From contig NBAY01000027.1 in NCBI GenBank assembly GCA_002794775.1, positions 434,001-498,000 on the forward strand: a DNA stretch of 64,000 nucleotides, written 5' to 3'. The notes under the pieces are model-generated. The model saw nothing but the letters and a program-made list of their open reading frames with translations. It ran no database searches and was not told the origin of the DNA. Positions 34,537-45,963 of the stretch are shown one piece after another; positions within the stretch are counted from its first letter, which is position 1; each line of letters opens with the position of its first letter. The translations under genes were made by a program, and so were the position numbers. The DNA comes from Porodaedalea pini. Its lineage: Eukaryota; Basidiomycota; Agaricomycetes; Hymenochaetales; Hymenochaetaceae.

Positions 34537-35898
34537 TTACACAGAAAGGTCCCCGACCGCATGAGTTATAGCTTCCAAATAATGTTCTGAAATTGGCATC
34601 TCCTCGATACTCGGTGATTGATCTTCATGAAAAAGCCGTCCGGTACAATCCTCAAATCGAACTCCGTGCTCCAACAAAAATGTCGTAGACGACGGCCACA
34701 CAACTTTGAGGACCCCGGTATGGTGGTTCGCAAGGTCTAGGAAAGTCGGTCTGCCGATGATCCTGATGACCTTGAGAGTGGGCGTCCTGACAATAAGTCT
34801 AGAAAGAATTTGACACATCTGCTTCCACCGCCTCTTGTTATTTTCCTTCCTGACATGCAACCGGAGCCCAAGCCTTTCGACGGGTGGAAGGTAGTTGGTG
34901 GGCAAGAATGAGATCGTGTTCCTGAGGCTGATGGTGAGATAGTGTAAATTTGGACAAGAATCGGCAACTTTGTGCAGAAACGTTTCGAAGCTCGTTGCAC
35001 CAAACCCAAGCGCTTCGAGTGAGCTGTCGTCTACTTCCAGCGATGTAAGACGGTGCCCGACACCTGATAAACTCCCACTGACGACGTTGTTTGCCGCAAT
35101 GAAGTTGGTATCAAGGGAAAGATGGGAGAGCGAGGATGGGGGGTTTTCGGCAGCAAGGACAGGCTCCAGCAGCTGCCAGGGCACATCTAAATACTCCACG
35201 TCCGGAACAGTGATGTGCTTTCCCACTTTCAACATCGACATAGACGGTCGAATCCTCAACAAGCGCAAAGGCTGGCCGTTGATGGCATACGGCATCTTAG
35301 ATATCTCTTCTGAAAGAAAATGATCGGTAGAGGAAATGTCAAGCACACGCAGGGAACGAGTGACCTGCGCAGCGAGAGTGTCGAAGAAAGATAGACTTTG
35401 GCCGGATCGGACAAAGGTAGGGAAGCCCCTTCGCAAGACGATAATCTGTAGATTTGGAAGACACCGCAGCAAATCCGCGAAGTCATCCCTTGGAAGAAAG
35501 CGATCGAGTCGCAGCGATATATCAAGACGCACGGTCCACGACGCTCGTGAACCCTCAGCACTCGCGACGTCAAGCGTGCCATTACACGTCGTACCGGCGT
35601 TCAGGGACCACAGAAGCTTCTTCAAGGACCTCAGCCGGACTATGGAAATTGCTTGATAGAGAAAACGCGTCGCAAGCGCATTCCACGCCTTGCAAACGAG
35701 GACCAGGCGGCGTTTCGTGCACATGGATTCGCGCATGCCCTCCTGAATCTGTTCCTGCGTCCAAGGACCCGGGTAGGCGAATGAATCGGGTGCGTGCATG
35801 TCAAATGCGTTGGGCACAAATATCGCCCATTCAAAGACTGCAAGCCACACTTCAGGTGGAAGTAATGGTGTTTTGACAGTTGCGGTATTCGACACCAT
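34537..35898 (-). CDS. F-box protein, tandem copy 1 (intact)
   Basis: 453 aa in one exon. The F-box-like N-terminus reads LLPPEVWLAVFEWAIFVPNAF ... RLVLVCKAWNALATRFLYQAI, expected to bind Skp1 in an SCF ubiquitin ligase. The rest is leucine-rich (LRCLPNLQIIVL, VEYLDVPWQLLE, LTSLEVDD), consistent with an irregular LRR-like substrate-binding region, as in the expanded F-box families of Agaricomycetes. Substrates are unknown. Two paralogues on the same strand follow at 37.2 and 39.5 kb. It converges on PL14 and is divergent from the Per1-like gene. Confidence 0.85.
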   Translation of the reverse strand: MVSNTATVKTPLLPPEVWLAVFEWAIFVPNAFDMHAPDSFAYPGPWTQEQIQEGMRESMCTKRRLVLVCKAWNALATRFLYQAISIVRLRSLKKLLWSLNAGTTCNGTLDVASAEGSRASWTVRLDISLRLDRFLPRDDFADLLRCLPNLQIIVLRRGFPTFVRSGQSLSFFDTLAAQVTRSLRVLDISSTDHFLSEEISKMPYAINGQPLRLLRIRPSMSMLKVGKHITVPDVEYLDVPWQLLEPVLAAENPPSSLSHLSLDTNFIAANNVVSGSLSGVGHRLTSLEVDDSSLEALGFGATSFETFLHKVADSCPNLHYLTISLRNTISFLPTNYLPPVERLGLRLHVRKENNKRRWKQMCQILSRLIVRTPTLKVIRIIGRPTFLDLANHHTGVLKVVWPSSTTFLLEHGVRFEDCTGRLFHEDQSPSIEEMPISEHYLEAITHAVGDLSV

Positions 35899-36030
35899 GG
35901 CAGTTGAGGTCGGCGTGTATTCTTAGAGTCTAATGTGAGTACGATTGATATTTGTGAGACTAAAATACCATATATAGATTGTGTACATTTGAACAATAAT
36001 AATGGATTTTACGCGACCCGTCCTACTGGC

Positions 36031-37095
36031 ATGAGGCAATCCACATCACTTGTCATATTCTTCTGTACCTTATGCAATGTTGCTCTGCTAGCCATCGCTT
36101 CAGCGGGAGACCGCTCAGACCTCTTCCAGAGATGTCTTTCTCTCTGCAGGCAGCACGAATGTACGTCTCAAGATGACCAGACACAGAGGAACCTGCCACT
36201 CTTTCTGCGTCTGACACGCTGGACATGCACAGACGATTGCGCTTATTCATGTATGCACCAGCTGACGGATAGTGCGGTGATGCTGGGGCAGCCCATCGTG
36301 CAGTATTATGGGAAATGGCCGTTTTGGCGACTCCTTGGGATGCAGGAGCCCGCGTCGGTGCTCTTCTCCCTCTTGAACTTTTGGGTCCATCTGCGGGGAC
36401 ATAGGGCCGTGAAGAAGGCCATACCGGACGGCCATCCTATAAAAAACTTCTTGTTACTGTGGAGTATTGTGAGCATGAATGCGTGGATCTGTTCTGCAAT
36501 TTTCCATGTTCGCGGTACGTTTGTTGGTATTTTTGTTTTCGGAGTTTGAATTGATAGCCTGCTCAGATAAACCTACAACAGAGAAGCTGGACTACTTCTC
36601 CGCTGCTCTTGTATTTGTCACTGCTCTTTACACTGTTGTGGCTCGATTTTTCTTCCTTGGTCGTCCAAGCCGTCGAATTGCATACAATCTCTGGACAGCA
36701 CTGTGCATTTTAGTGTACATTCTACACATATCCTACCTCTCTCTCTTGCCACGTTTCGACTACTCCTATAACGTCATCTTCAACCTCGTCATCGGTCTCG
36801 CACACAATCTGTTATGGTTAATATATTCTCTCCCGGATCGTGTACCATCATCCGCCGTTTCCCTCCAGGATCAGCACCGCGAGAACATCGACCGAGATGT
36901 GCATCAAAGGCCGCACTGGGCGTCGCACTGACCATGGCTGCCATGTCGCTGGAACTGCTTGACTTTTCTCCTATCGCACGCGTTCTCGACGCGCATGCGT
37001 TGTGGCATGCTGCGACCGCGCCTATTGCGGAGCTCTGGTACAATTTTTTGATCACAGATGCGCTGGACGAAGGCTGGAAAGTGGAGAGATTCTAG
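36031..37095 (+). CDS. PER1: Per1/PGAP3-like GPI-remodelling protein, one apparent frameshift
   Basis: ER membrane protein of the CREST superfamily that removes a fatty acid from the lipid of GPI-anchored proteins. Exons 36031..36514 and 36567..37095. Signal peptide (SLVIFFCTLCNVALLAIASA), then the cysteine-rich lumenal part (RCLSLCRQHEC, WTCTDDCAYSCMHQLTD) and the membrane core (GQPIVQYYGKWPFWRLLGMQEPAS, MNAWICSAIFH/DKPTTEKLDYFSA, HNLLWLIYSLP). After YSLPD (about 36840) the expected continuation TIIRRFPPGS ... LELLDFSPIARVLDAHALWH lies in another frame, as if one base were missing. No acceptable intron fixes this without losing conserved residues. Either a sequencing error or a real mutation. 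Confidence 0.8.
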
Positions 37096-37241
37096 ATGGT
37101 ATCGTGGTTGTCTCATTCATAAATAGTGGAGGGAGGTAGTGTATGCTTTAAGGTGGCTCGGAATGGAAATACGCTTTTAGAGGCTGTACAATATGTCCCC
37201 GGGTCATTAACCAGCCTCTCGAGACGAGGCAACGTTCCAAT

Positions 37242-38557
37242 TCAAGACCCGATGTTCGGAGTCACCGGCTGTTCCTTCTGGAATCGGGGAAGCTCCTGTT
37301 CATGTAACAAACAGCCGGCAAAGCCCTCGAATCGAACTTGGTACTTGGAGTGGAGCTCTAACGACATCTGCTGCATGTCTGCAAAAACGGGTGCATGTAT
37401 TCCATGGTCCCGCAGGGTCAGTATGTAAAGCAACCTGATGACCTCAATGGTGCGCGTTTTAGCAGTTAAGGAGATCACATCTGCACAGAAAGTGATCCAT
37501 TGGGTCCTTGGAAGTCTTCGGGAAAGCGTATGAAGCACACGAATTCCCAACTTCCTGACAGGCGGGAGGTAATCTGTGTTCATCATAGCGTTTACGTCTC
37601 TCAAACAAATAACCAGTTCCTGGAGGGTCGGGCACGTATTGGCTATTTCGCGTAAAAGCGTAGCAAAATCTGGATCTGACTCGAATGGCGAGCCAGAATG
37701 CAAGTCGTCGACTTCCAGCGATGTCAAATGACTGCCTAATTGTGTTAGACCGATGTGAGCCTGATGATTGCGATCCATAGAGAAATGAGAAACCGAATGA
37801 GCCGTATTTGAGGTTAAAATGCGTTCTAACAGATACCAAGGTATGTCCAAATACTCCACTGCAGGGATCGTAATCTCGCTCTCCAAGCTTAAAGACCAGT
37901 ACGAAATCCTCAAAACACGCAACCCGGGTTGTGTGTTGATAACAGAGCGACAGTCAGTTTCCACGACGAAGCCCGAAAGAAAGCAGTTTCGGTGGACATA
38001 GTATCCGCGGACTAACCACAGCTTTCGCAACTTGATTGAACTCGACAGTAAACCATCGAAAACTGTCCGGAGTAAACTTACGCATAGGCGTTTACTATCG
38101 TAAACAAGGATCTCAAGTTTGGAGCAGCTATGGAAAATGGCTTCTATGGCCTCCCGAGCTGAGCAATTGACACAGGAGTAGCACGACAGGCTTATGTCCA
38201 AGTGATTTTCCCTAGGGCGCTACCGCGTCGAGAATCCGGCGCTGCGGCACCACCCGCAGTTGTAGACTTGAAGGTCCGCGCTAGCTTGAAAATACTCGAG
38301 GGTTCCCTAATGGTAATTGCCTGATACAAATATCGCGTCGCGAGCACGTTCCACTGCTTACAGACTAGAACGATGCTATACTTGGTGGATATCGACTGCC
38401 GGATGCCCTCCTGTACTTGATCCTCAGTCCACGGGCCTGGATATGCGAAGACATCGGGCGGGTGCGTATCAAATGCATTGGGGACATATGTCGTCCATTC
38501 CAGAATGGATGACCAGGTCTCGGCTGGAAGAGAAAGAGATTTATTTGAGGTAGACAT
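37242..38557 (-). CDS. F-box protein, tandem copy 2, single apparent frameshift
   Basis: Paralogue of copy 1: starts MSTSNKSLSLPAETWSSILEW and shares THPPDVFAYPGPWTEDQVQEG and VLVCKQWNVLATRYLYQAI. The frame is lost at an A4 run (T4 on the plus strand, 38206-38209): before it GSALGK, after it in the next frame NHLDISLSCYSC, matching the LDISL position of copy 1. One missing A explains it. The LRR-like remainder (VEYLDIPWYLLERIL, LTSLEVDD, NTDYLPPVRKLGIRV) is open to the stop at 37242. Either a young pseudogene or an assembly indel. Confidence 0.75.
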
Positions 38558-39499
38558 GCTCTCGCTGAGAACTGCTGGGTAGATAGCTTGATGGTCGTAA
38601 GATCAGGGGCCAAAGCGAGTTAAGAAAACCGGCCTTGCTTAAGTACAGTTTGTGGTCGTGTGAGGTAATAGCCATATTGATCCAAATGACGCAGAGGGAG
38701 TCAGAAGCTCTGACTCGAGCCAAGCTCTAAGTCGAAGAGTTGAAGGTGGTCTCAAAGTATTACATGTACAGCTCTACCCTACCGGAACACCCAGGCTCCG
38801 GATGACCTGCTTTGGGCTGCAGTGCATCGAACCTACAGTAACTAGGAATTCACGATCGTGGATAATTGAGCACCCCGACAAATCAGCCACTGGAAGACCG
38901 CCTCGGCGAGAATATATCCACTCTTAATTTTGTGTTGCGCTCGTAATGAATCATATCTATACATATTTCGCTGTCGCTTACTTCTGTCTCAATCAACCCG
39001 GCCGTAGGATTGAAGGATTACTCAAAACCTTCAAACCCGATAAGAGAATGAAATATTGCATGCGGACAAATAATCACTACACCATTTCTGTATAGTAGCC
39101 TCGCCTGTGACGCTCTCTGCCATCCTCACGCACGTTTGCAATGTACCGCATCCTGCGCCGAGCAATATTTGCTGCACGTCTACGATCCGATAAGGATAAT
39201 CATCTATGTGGGACAACCCTTCCTGAACATTTTTTATAGAGCGCATCAGAATTCCCCCAAAGACCTGTATCTGCGAAATAACTACCCCAAGAATGCCTTT
39301 ATGTCGGGCGCCGTACCAGCAAGGACCCTGAGACATAAAAGTTGTAGCAATGAGAAGAGTATATTTTTGACAACTGTGACATACCAGCGAGAAAGCTCGT
39401 TACGGTCGATGGCATCTTCGAACATGTGTCGTCGGGAGGGTGAGAGCCTTCAGAGCAGACAAACAAGGAAGCCTCTATGCCACAGATACAGAACATAGT
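38558..39499. other. Intergenic region between F-box copies 2 and 3
   Basis: About 940 bp. Short open frames occur on both strands but none shows a family motif, and I find no convincing splice model. It may include degraded 5' sequence of copy 2 and 3' sequence of copy 3. Confidence 0.3.
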
Positions 39500-40560
39500 C
39501 TCCTATTTACGAGGCTGCAGGCCTTTCCACCCCGTTTTGGGTATGTTCTTGTCATGGAACAAACAACCAGTACTATCCTTGAATTGAGCCTGATGTGCGG
39601 ACATGAGCTCCAACGACGTCCACTGCAAGACCTTCAGCATGACTGTAATGCTCCCAACATCTTGCAAGCTTGGTCTGCTAAGCAGCCTAATAACCTGAAG
39701 ACTGCGCGTTTTCGAGACAAGGGAAGTTAAGACCGCACACAATATGACAGGAGGGAGGCATTTCGTTGCCTCCAATCTCTGATGCTCATCCCCTAAGAAA
39801 ATGATTAGGGTCTTGAAGGTTTGAGCAAACATCGTCTACTCGGCGCATAAGCAAAGACAGACTCGTCCCGTGAGACATTGTTGCTCTTGGGGAAAGGCAG
39901 TTCAGCTCCAGTGACATCAAATGATGGCCAACTTCTGCCAGACAGCCGAGAGCGAACTGCACCGATGTCTTTATGCTGCTGTCATCGATGGACATATTTG
40001 AAATTGAGAGACTAGCGTCTGTTGGGAGTAAGGCGTGTTGCAGGAAAGGCTGCAGCACGTCTAAGTGCTCGATATTGGCCATTGGGATCTCGATCTTCAA
40101 CGCTGGAAGCCGAAGTTTGATCCTTAAAGACCGCATTTCGCACTGTGTATCAACCAGTCCGAGATAGTTTGCGTGGATATCAAAGACGTCGTAGGGACCC
40201 TGGTAGACGGATATATCGAGTTTTCACGGGCGGCGTGAGCTGAGAGAAGCTGAAAACGCACTGATTATTTTCACTAGAATGGACCTGGACATTTCCTTGC
40301 TCAAAACAATGACTTCGAGGTTTGGAAGGCTGCGAATGGGCTCTGCAACGATCTCCTATTCTAGTTCATAATCATTGATGAATTCGTTCAGGTAGACATC
40401 AGCTGTAATGTCCATTGCCTGAGGGCACCGCTGAGATAAGCATTCAGCACCAATACGGATTGTCTGCAGTCGATCTGAACGTCCACGGGGCTTATACACC
40501 GTCGGCAGATCTCTGACGGCGATAGCTTGTGGTAGACATCGTCAGATTACAGATAGAGAG
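39500..40560 (-). pseudogene. F-box protein, tandem copy 3 (degraded)
   Basis: Remnant of the same family. Recognisable pieces in different frames: PIRSLPNLEVIVLSKE (near 40320-40370), IEHLDVLQPFLQHALLPTD and VGHHLMSLELN (39786-40136, matching VEYLDVPWQLLEPVL and VGHRLTSLEVD of copy 1), then SLQVIRLLSRPSLQDVGSI (39503-39832, matching TLKVIRIIGRPTFLDL). Stops and frame breaks separate them and the F-box itself is not recognisable. Confidence 0.75.
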
Positions 40561-40710
40561 TGAACCGCGTGCAGTCGTGGGAGGCAGTAGCTCTATAAGT
40601 GGCTATATAAACTCCGCCGACGTTTACGGAAAAGGAAATAATGATTACCTGATCTAGACTTCACAAGAGTCGTTCCACCCCACTTGTGCCGTACCTCGTA
40701 ACTTACGCTC

Positions 40711-43503
40711 ATGCCTCGAATACCCTCCGTGTCGCCGGCGACAGAGAAACAGACAAAACCATACTTTATCCATACAGTCGATGGCAATTTTGTCGACAAT
40801 ACCGGGCGCACCCTTCTCCTTCGCGGCGTGAACCTCTCGGGCTCAGCCAAGGCACCTGTAGGCGAACCGTCATATCTGCGCGATGCGCTATGGGACGCAG
40901 GCGAGAACGGCAACTCATCATATGTAGGAAGGCCTTTATGCTTGGAGGATGGGTCGGCGGATGTGCACCTTGCTCGGCTGAAAGGATGGGGGTTCAATGT
41001 CTTACGCTTCCCGGTGACCTGGGAGGCCTTGGAGCATGAGGGGCCGTAAGTGTGCCTTTTTTTATATGTCCAGTGATGTCGTTAATTCGACACAGAGGGA
41101 AATATGATTATGAGTTTATGGACTACACGATCAAAGTACTTCGGAGATGCAAGGAGTTTGGCTTTAAGGTCTTCATGGACCCTCACCAGGACGTTGTAAG
41201 CAGCTCAACACATTCTGAAGGATATGCTATATTGAAGTAATCACCAGTGGTCGCGCTTCTCAGGCGGCTCTGGCGCGCCGTATTGGACTCTGCTCGCGTG
41301 CGGAATGAACCCGCGCAATTTCACTGCGACTCAAGCTGCAATCTTACATTCTGAGTACCCTGTTGCGCACGATCCCAAACCAGAGTCACTGCCTGCGATG
41401 ATCTGGGGAACCAACTACGGACGTCTCGTTTCGCAGACGATTTTCACGCTTTTCTTCGCGGGAAAGGACTATGCCCCTAAATGCATCATTGATGGGCAGA
41501 ACATACAGGACTATCTCCAGTCTCATTTCATCGCTGCGTTCGGTGCACTGGCAGATCGCATTCGCGATGCTGGAGACCTATATGATGAGTGCATTATCGG
41601 ATGGGACAGCATGAACGAGCCTGCAGAGGGCTTCTGCGGGTACGAAAATCTCAACATAGTTCCGCAGGAGCAGGGCTCGACTCTTAGGAAGGGATCTCGA
41701 CCGACACCTGCGCAGTCTTTGCGCCTCGGAATGGGCCAAGAGCAGACCGTGGAGCACTGGACCTTTGGTGCGTTTGGGCCGAAGCGTGATGGAACGGTTA
41801 CCATTGACCCCAAGGGCCATAAGATGTGGCTAGATCCAGAGGAGGAGGGAAATGGCTTCAACAGACGGTGGGGATGGAAACGTGATCCGGGTTGGAAACT
41901 CGGCATCTGTATCTGGGCGTTGCATGGAGTCTGGGATGTCGAGTCTGGATACATCCTTCAACCTGAATACTTCCGTTGTCCGTCTTTCGACCCAGATCGG
42001 CCTGTGGTATTTGAAGCAGATTACTGGCGACCGCACTGGCGAGCATACTCCGCGCGGATACGGGCAGCGCATCCGGAAACCATCCATTTCGTGCACCCGC
42101 CCGTGTTCGCAGAGCCGCCACCTTTGGACGGGCCGGATGATCTACGCGGACGGTGTTGTTACTCCGGCCATTACTACGATGGGCTGACGCTTGTTACACG
42201 ACACTGGAATTGGTTCAACGCCGATGCATTGGGCCTGTTGCGAGGGAAATACAAGGCAACGTGGCTGGCTGCGAAGTTTGGGGAGCGTGCCATCCGACAG
42301 TCGCTACAGGAGCAGCTAGGGATGCTGAAAAAAGACGCTGAAATTCTCGGCGCATTTCCGACAGTTATCGGTGAGATCGGTACTCCATTTGACATGGACA
42401 ACAAGCGTTCGTACGGTTGGACAGACGGCGGAAAGTACGCGGGCGATTACTCTTGTCAGCAAAAGGCTCTCGACGCCAGTTTGAATGCCACAGACGGGCC
42501 GAACGGTCTTAACTATACGATTTGGACGTATTGCCCAGATAGCTGCCACGAATGGGGAGACGGCTGGAATATGGAAGACCTCAGTCTTTGGTCCTCAGAT
42601 GACCTGCAACCCATTCCAAGTGCCAGCGGCTACCGTATGCGCAATGCCGATTCCTCAGAGGTTGGACTTCTTCGCAAAAAGACCTCGGATGCGGTGGTGC
42701 GGGTGAGGCAGGTTGCACCCACGAGGACGCCATCTGCTGTATCATTGGCGACGCTGGGCGGCGCCTCTTTTGCTCCTTCGTCCGATGATGAATTCGATCG
42801 CGAGTTGAAAACCCGTCAAGCCGTCAACACGCTGTCTGCACGACCACACTGGGCTAATCAATACGACTTCTTGACTGACGGCGCGCGTGCAGTCGGCGCC
42901 TTCGCGCGGCCCTTCCCAGTTGCGGTTGTTGGCGTACCGACGGACATCGTTTTTGCCATCGCCAAGGCGGAGTTCAAGCTCACTGTGAAGGTACGTCCAG
43001 AGGACCGGCCGGTCGTGAGCCCGGAAGCTTCGACATCGCACGCTTTGAACCCCGATGCCAAGGAACAATACGCAGAGCTACCAACGGAGATCTTCGTCCC
43101 TCTTGTGCACTTTGCTCGGCAGGACATCATTAACCGGAGCGCCGTCGCCTACACGCAGGGTGAGCACGAAACCGAGTCGGCTGCTCCTGGGGACCATGTC
43201 TCGCCGAGCCCCGCGTCAGTCACGTCGTCCACGACTCTGCCGACTTCGTCGCTCATCGACATCGATGTGTACGTGTCTTCCGGAAAATGGTCAGTCGATG
43301 GACAGTACCTACGGTGGTGGTACGCTGTTCCGCTGGAGGGCGAATCAGACCTGGAGCATACGATCCAGATCCGCCGGTCTGGTGGCCCTATTAAGGCAAC
43401 GGTCGACCCCCCTCTGAATGGGCTGGCGTCGTCGTCGACCGGACTCTGGAATATTTGTGATAAGATGTGCCCGAAGGATATGAACTCTTGCTGCATAATG
43501 TAA
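40711..43503 (+). CDS. GH5_12 sterylglucosidase / glucosylceramidase-like enzyme
   Basis: By family, hydrolyses glucose from ergosteryl glucoside or glucosylceramide. Join: 40711..41045, 41096..41195, 41248..43503 (896 aa). Conserved points: [54 protein letters not shown], the acid/base Glu in GWDSMNEP, HYYDGLTL, and the nucleophile Glu in VIGEIGTPFDMD; then YTIWTYCPDSCHEWGDGWNMEDLSLWS. The C-terminal beta domain is long and ends MNSCCIM, where the last four residues resemble a CaaX prenylation box. There is no signal peptide, as for other fungal GH5_12 enzymes acting inside the cell. Steryl glucoside and ceramide activities cannot be told apart from sequence alone. The likely opposing enzyme is at 1.4-5.0 kb. 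Confidence 0.9.
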
Positions 43504-43905
43504 CATTCCTCTCGGACACTTTTTCTTCTTCTGTTCTTATCCTTTTGGGTTGTACTATCCGACATTTTCATGTACGTTTGCTGCATCTCGTCTATCCACC
43601 CAGCGAGCTTCTTGATTTGTTCTATCTTGCCGTTGTTCTCGTCCCTTGTCGTCGCATACTGTACATACATGCTTGTACATTCATTAGCCATCCCTGCGAT
43701 TATACCTCGGTAGACTATTATCTTACTCTCAGCATTGCGTAGCTCAGTCTTGACGTATTGTTAAGAATAATGACAAGGGATTTCCGCTCGTGCGGCGTCG
43801 CGAGATACATTCTGGGTATAAGACTAAACGGTATATAGTGTGAGCAGCGGCGGGTGGAAACTCGCAATGACTGAAGGGAAGTGAGGAGATTGGTTGTGGA
43901 AGTAT
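43504..43905. other. Tail-to-tail intergenic region GH5_12 / RING protein
   Basis: 402 bp between convergent stop codons, T-rich on the plus strand after 43504. No gene signal seen. Confidence 0.35.
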
Positions 43906-45457
43906 TTAAGATAGGAAAACCCTCCGGAGATCCGTGATCGCTGCTGTTTTGCGACAAAGAGGACAGCGAGGGTCATCTTTCAGGGCGTCACGGATACACC
44001 TTTGGGGAGTACGTCAATGAAGTCCGTTAGCACCTAGAAGCAAGCAATAAAAGGGAGAATTCTCGACTCACTCTGTCCCAAATATGTGCCCGCATGCAAG
44101 CGCGCTGAGGTCCTCTTCGTGTTCGAGGCAGAGCGCGCACGCGAGTGTCGCGTGCTCTGCGGACGGAGGGCGCAGGTTGGCGCTCGAGCGCGCAGCACGT
44201 AGACCCGCAGGAAGATTTTCCTTGTCTGGTGGTGGCGGCGGTGGAAGGGGAAGGTCGCTCATGGACTGTGTCGCGATTGGTAGAGCAGAAGATAACAGTC
44301 CCTGGCTGGTAAGTGAGCTGGATGCTCGTTGTCTGTCTTCTGCGGCGTCGCGATGCCCTTTCGATTGATGCTTTCGAAAAGCAGGCACATTTAAATTTAA
44401 TAAAACCAACACTCTCATGGCATGGGAAGTTACTATGGCTTACCCGTTCTAGGTCTCCCGCAGAAGAGAAGTATCTATCGCAGGGAGCACAAAAGTGGAT
44501 ACTCTCTGATTCTACGACTGTGATGTTTACGTTCTGCGGGGCAGGAGGTAGTGGGCGCTCGAGAAGAGAACGGTCGAAGTTCGGATCGCGCAGAGCAAGC
44601 GCCTGCAGCTCTCTGTAACGGGTATTGTGTACGTTCATCTCCTCCATATGCTAAAGCGACAACCGGCACTATTAATTTAGCACGACAATTCAGAGGGAAA
44701 GGGGAACGAAGCGGGCACACCTTGCGTTTCCTGTCCGTATGCGTGAAGCGTGTTTCGCACATGGCGCACCACAGCTCAGGTCGGTCTGTAGTTTGATGCA
44801 ACTCGTTCCGGCTACGGACATTCCTGTGAAGTTCGGCGTGTAGATGGTGCTTGTATGAATCGCGAGTGAGGCGGCGAAGTAATTATTTCGTCTACAAAGG
44901 GGACATACATTTACGAGTCTTTCACCTGCCATGGGTTTGTTACAGAAGCGGCAATAGCTATTGGGGTCGGTTCCACGTCCTGAGGGCTGTGAGGACACTC
45001 GAACACCTGATGATCTCGTGTTCCCTGTTCCGGCAGTGCCATGTATTCTTGAGTAGGAAGGATCATGGATTGCGTAGTGCTGGACGCGGCATCAGCGAGG
45101 ACCCTATGATAACAAAGTAAAAGAGACTCACTTCCTGTAGGTAGTTGTTACTACTGAAGGAGCGGTCGCAGAACAAACAGAAATAAGCACGGTCGCTATT
45201 GTTAACCTCGTGTCGTATAAGGACTCGAGGGTTGCGGGCCCGATTTCGAGGATTCTGTCGATGCGCAGAGTCAGCCGTCGGTTTGCAAAACAAAAAGTGT
45301 GCACTGAATCAACCTGGAGAGTGCGTGCACTGTCAAGGAGAGCAAGGTCCGCGTTCACTGAAATAATACGAGGAGCAGGTGTGGCGCATCTTTTGTGCTT
45401 CGGCTTTTGCGCGTAGGCCTTGTATTGAGCATTTTGCGAGCTTGGAGCCTGACCCAT
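43906..45457 (-). CDS. C2H2 zinc-finger protein with C-terminal RING finger
   Basis: Probable ubiquitin ligase or RNA/DNA-binding protein; function not assigned. Starts MGQAPSSQNAQYKAYAQKPK at 45457. Zinc-binding segments in order: YFCLFCDRSFSSNNYLQE, YCRFCNKPM, WCAMCETRFTHTDRKRKH, HFCAPCDRYFSSAGDLERH (closing H about five residues later), then a Pro-rich linker (LPLPPPPPPDKENLP) and a RING: CALCLEHEEDLSALACGHIFG/TECIRDAL...CPLC. The last exons are 44721..~44811, 44444..44650, 44072..44370 and 43906..43999; the RING is split by the intron 44000-44071. Exon ends upstream of 44811 are less certain. Repeated Cys-x2-Cys-x12-His units suggest tandem C2H2-type fingers. Confidence 0.75.
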
Positions 45458-45963
45458 TGAGAACCTCGCGACTCGATCTCCTCAGCGACGTCGATTGCTT
45501 GAAGGTAGCTCCTCAGTTGTAAAATACAGCTTTTACTGCAAGATGAGTGAAGAGCAAAGGAGCACAGGCATAAGGACAGGTCACCATCACGATCTCATGA
45601 ATGCACCGCATGCGCGCGCGCCTTTTGATGAACACTTGAATTTCCCTAGGCCTCTTTTGGATCGCTAGATGGTGCGGAGGGACGTGTTCCAGATTCCAGA
45701 CTACTAGCTCCATCGCACTATTTGTACATTTTTCACCTATATTCGCGCCAGATATGCCTGCAGTCGAGTGTCGCCGCAGCAAAGGAAGCACAGGAGGAAG
45801 CAAACTTGCGCGCAGCATTGATCGACGCAATTCCTTTTATGGTAAACTTTGACCGCCAAGGCTATTCAGTTTAACTGCGGTTTGCAGTGGGTTGAGTAGT
45901 GACTTCCTCTTGTACCCCTACTGCCACCATATACCTACCTGCTGCTGCCATAACTGTCTCTGG
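45458..45963. other. Divergent intergenic region RING protein / M50B-like
   Basis: 506 bp between divergent starts. A 105-codon open frame on the minus strand (45513-45830) has no recognisable motif and I do not call it. Confidence 0.35.

Noticed and set aside
45513..45830. 105-codon minus-strand frame between two divergent genes
   Set aside because: No motif and no neighbouring exon that would join it.
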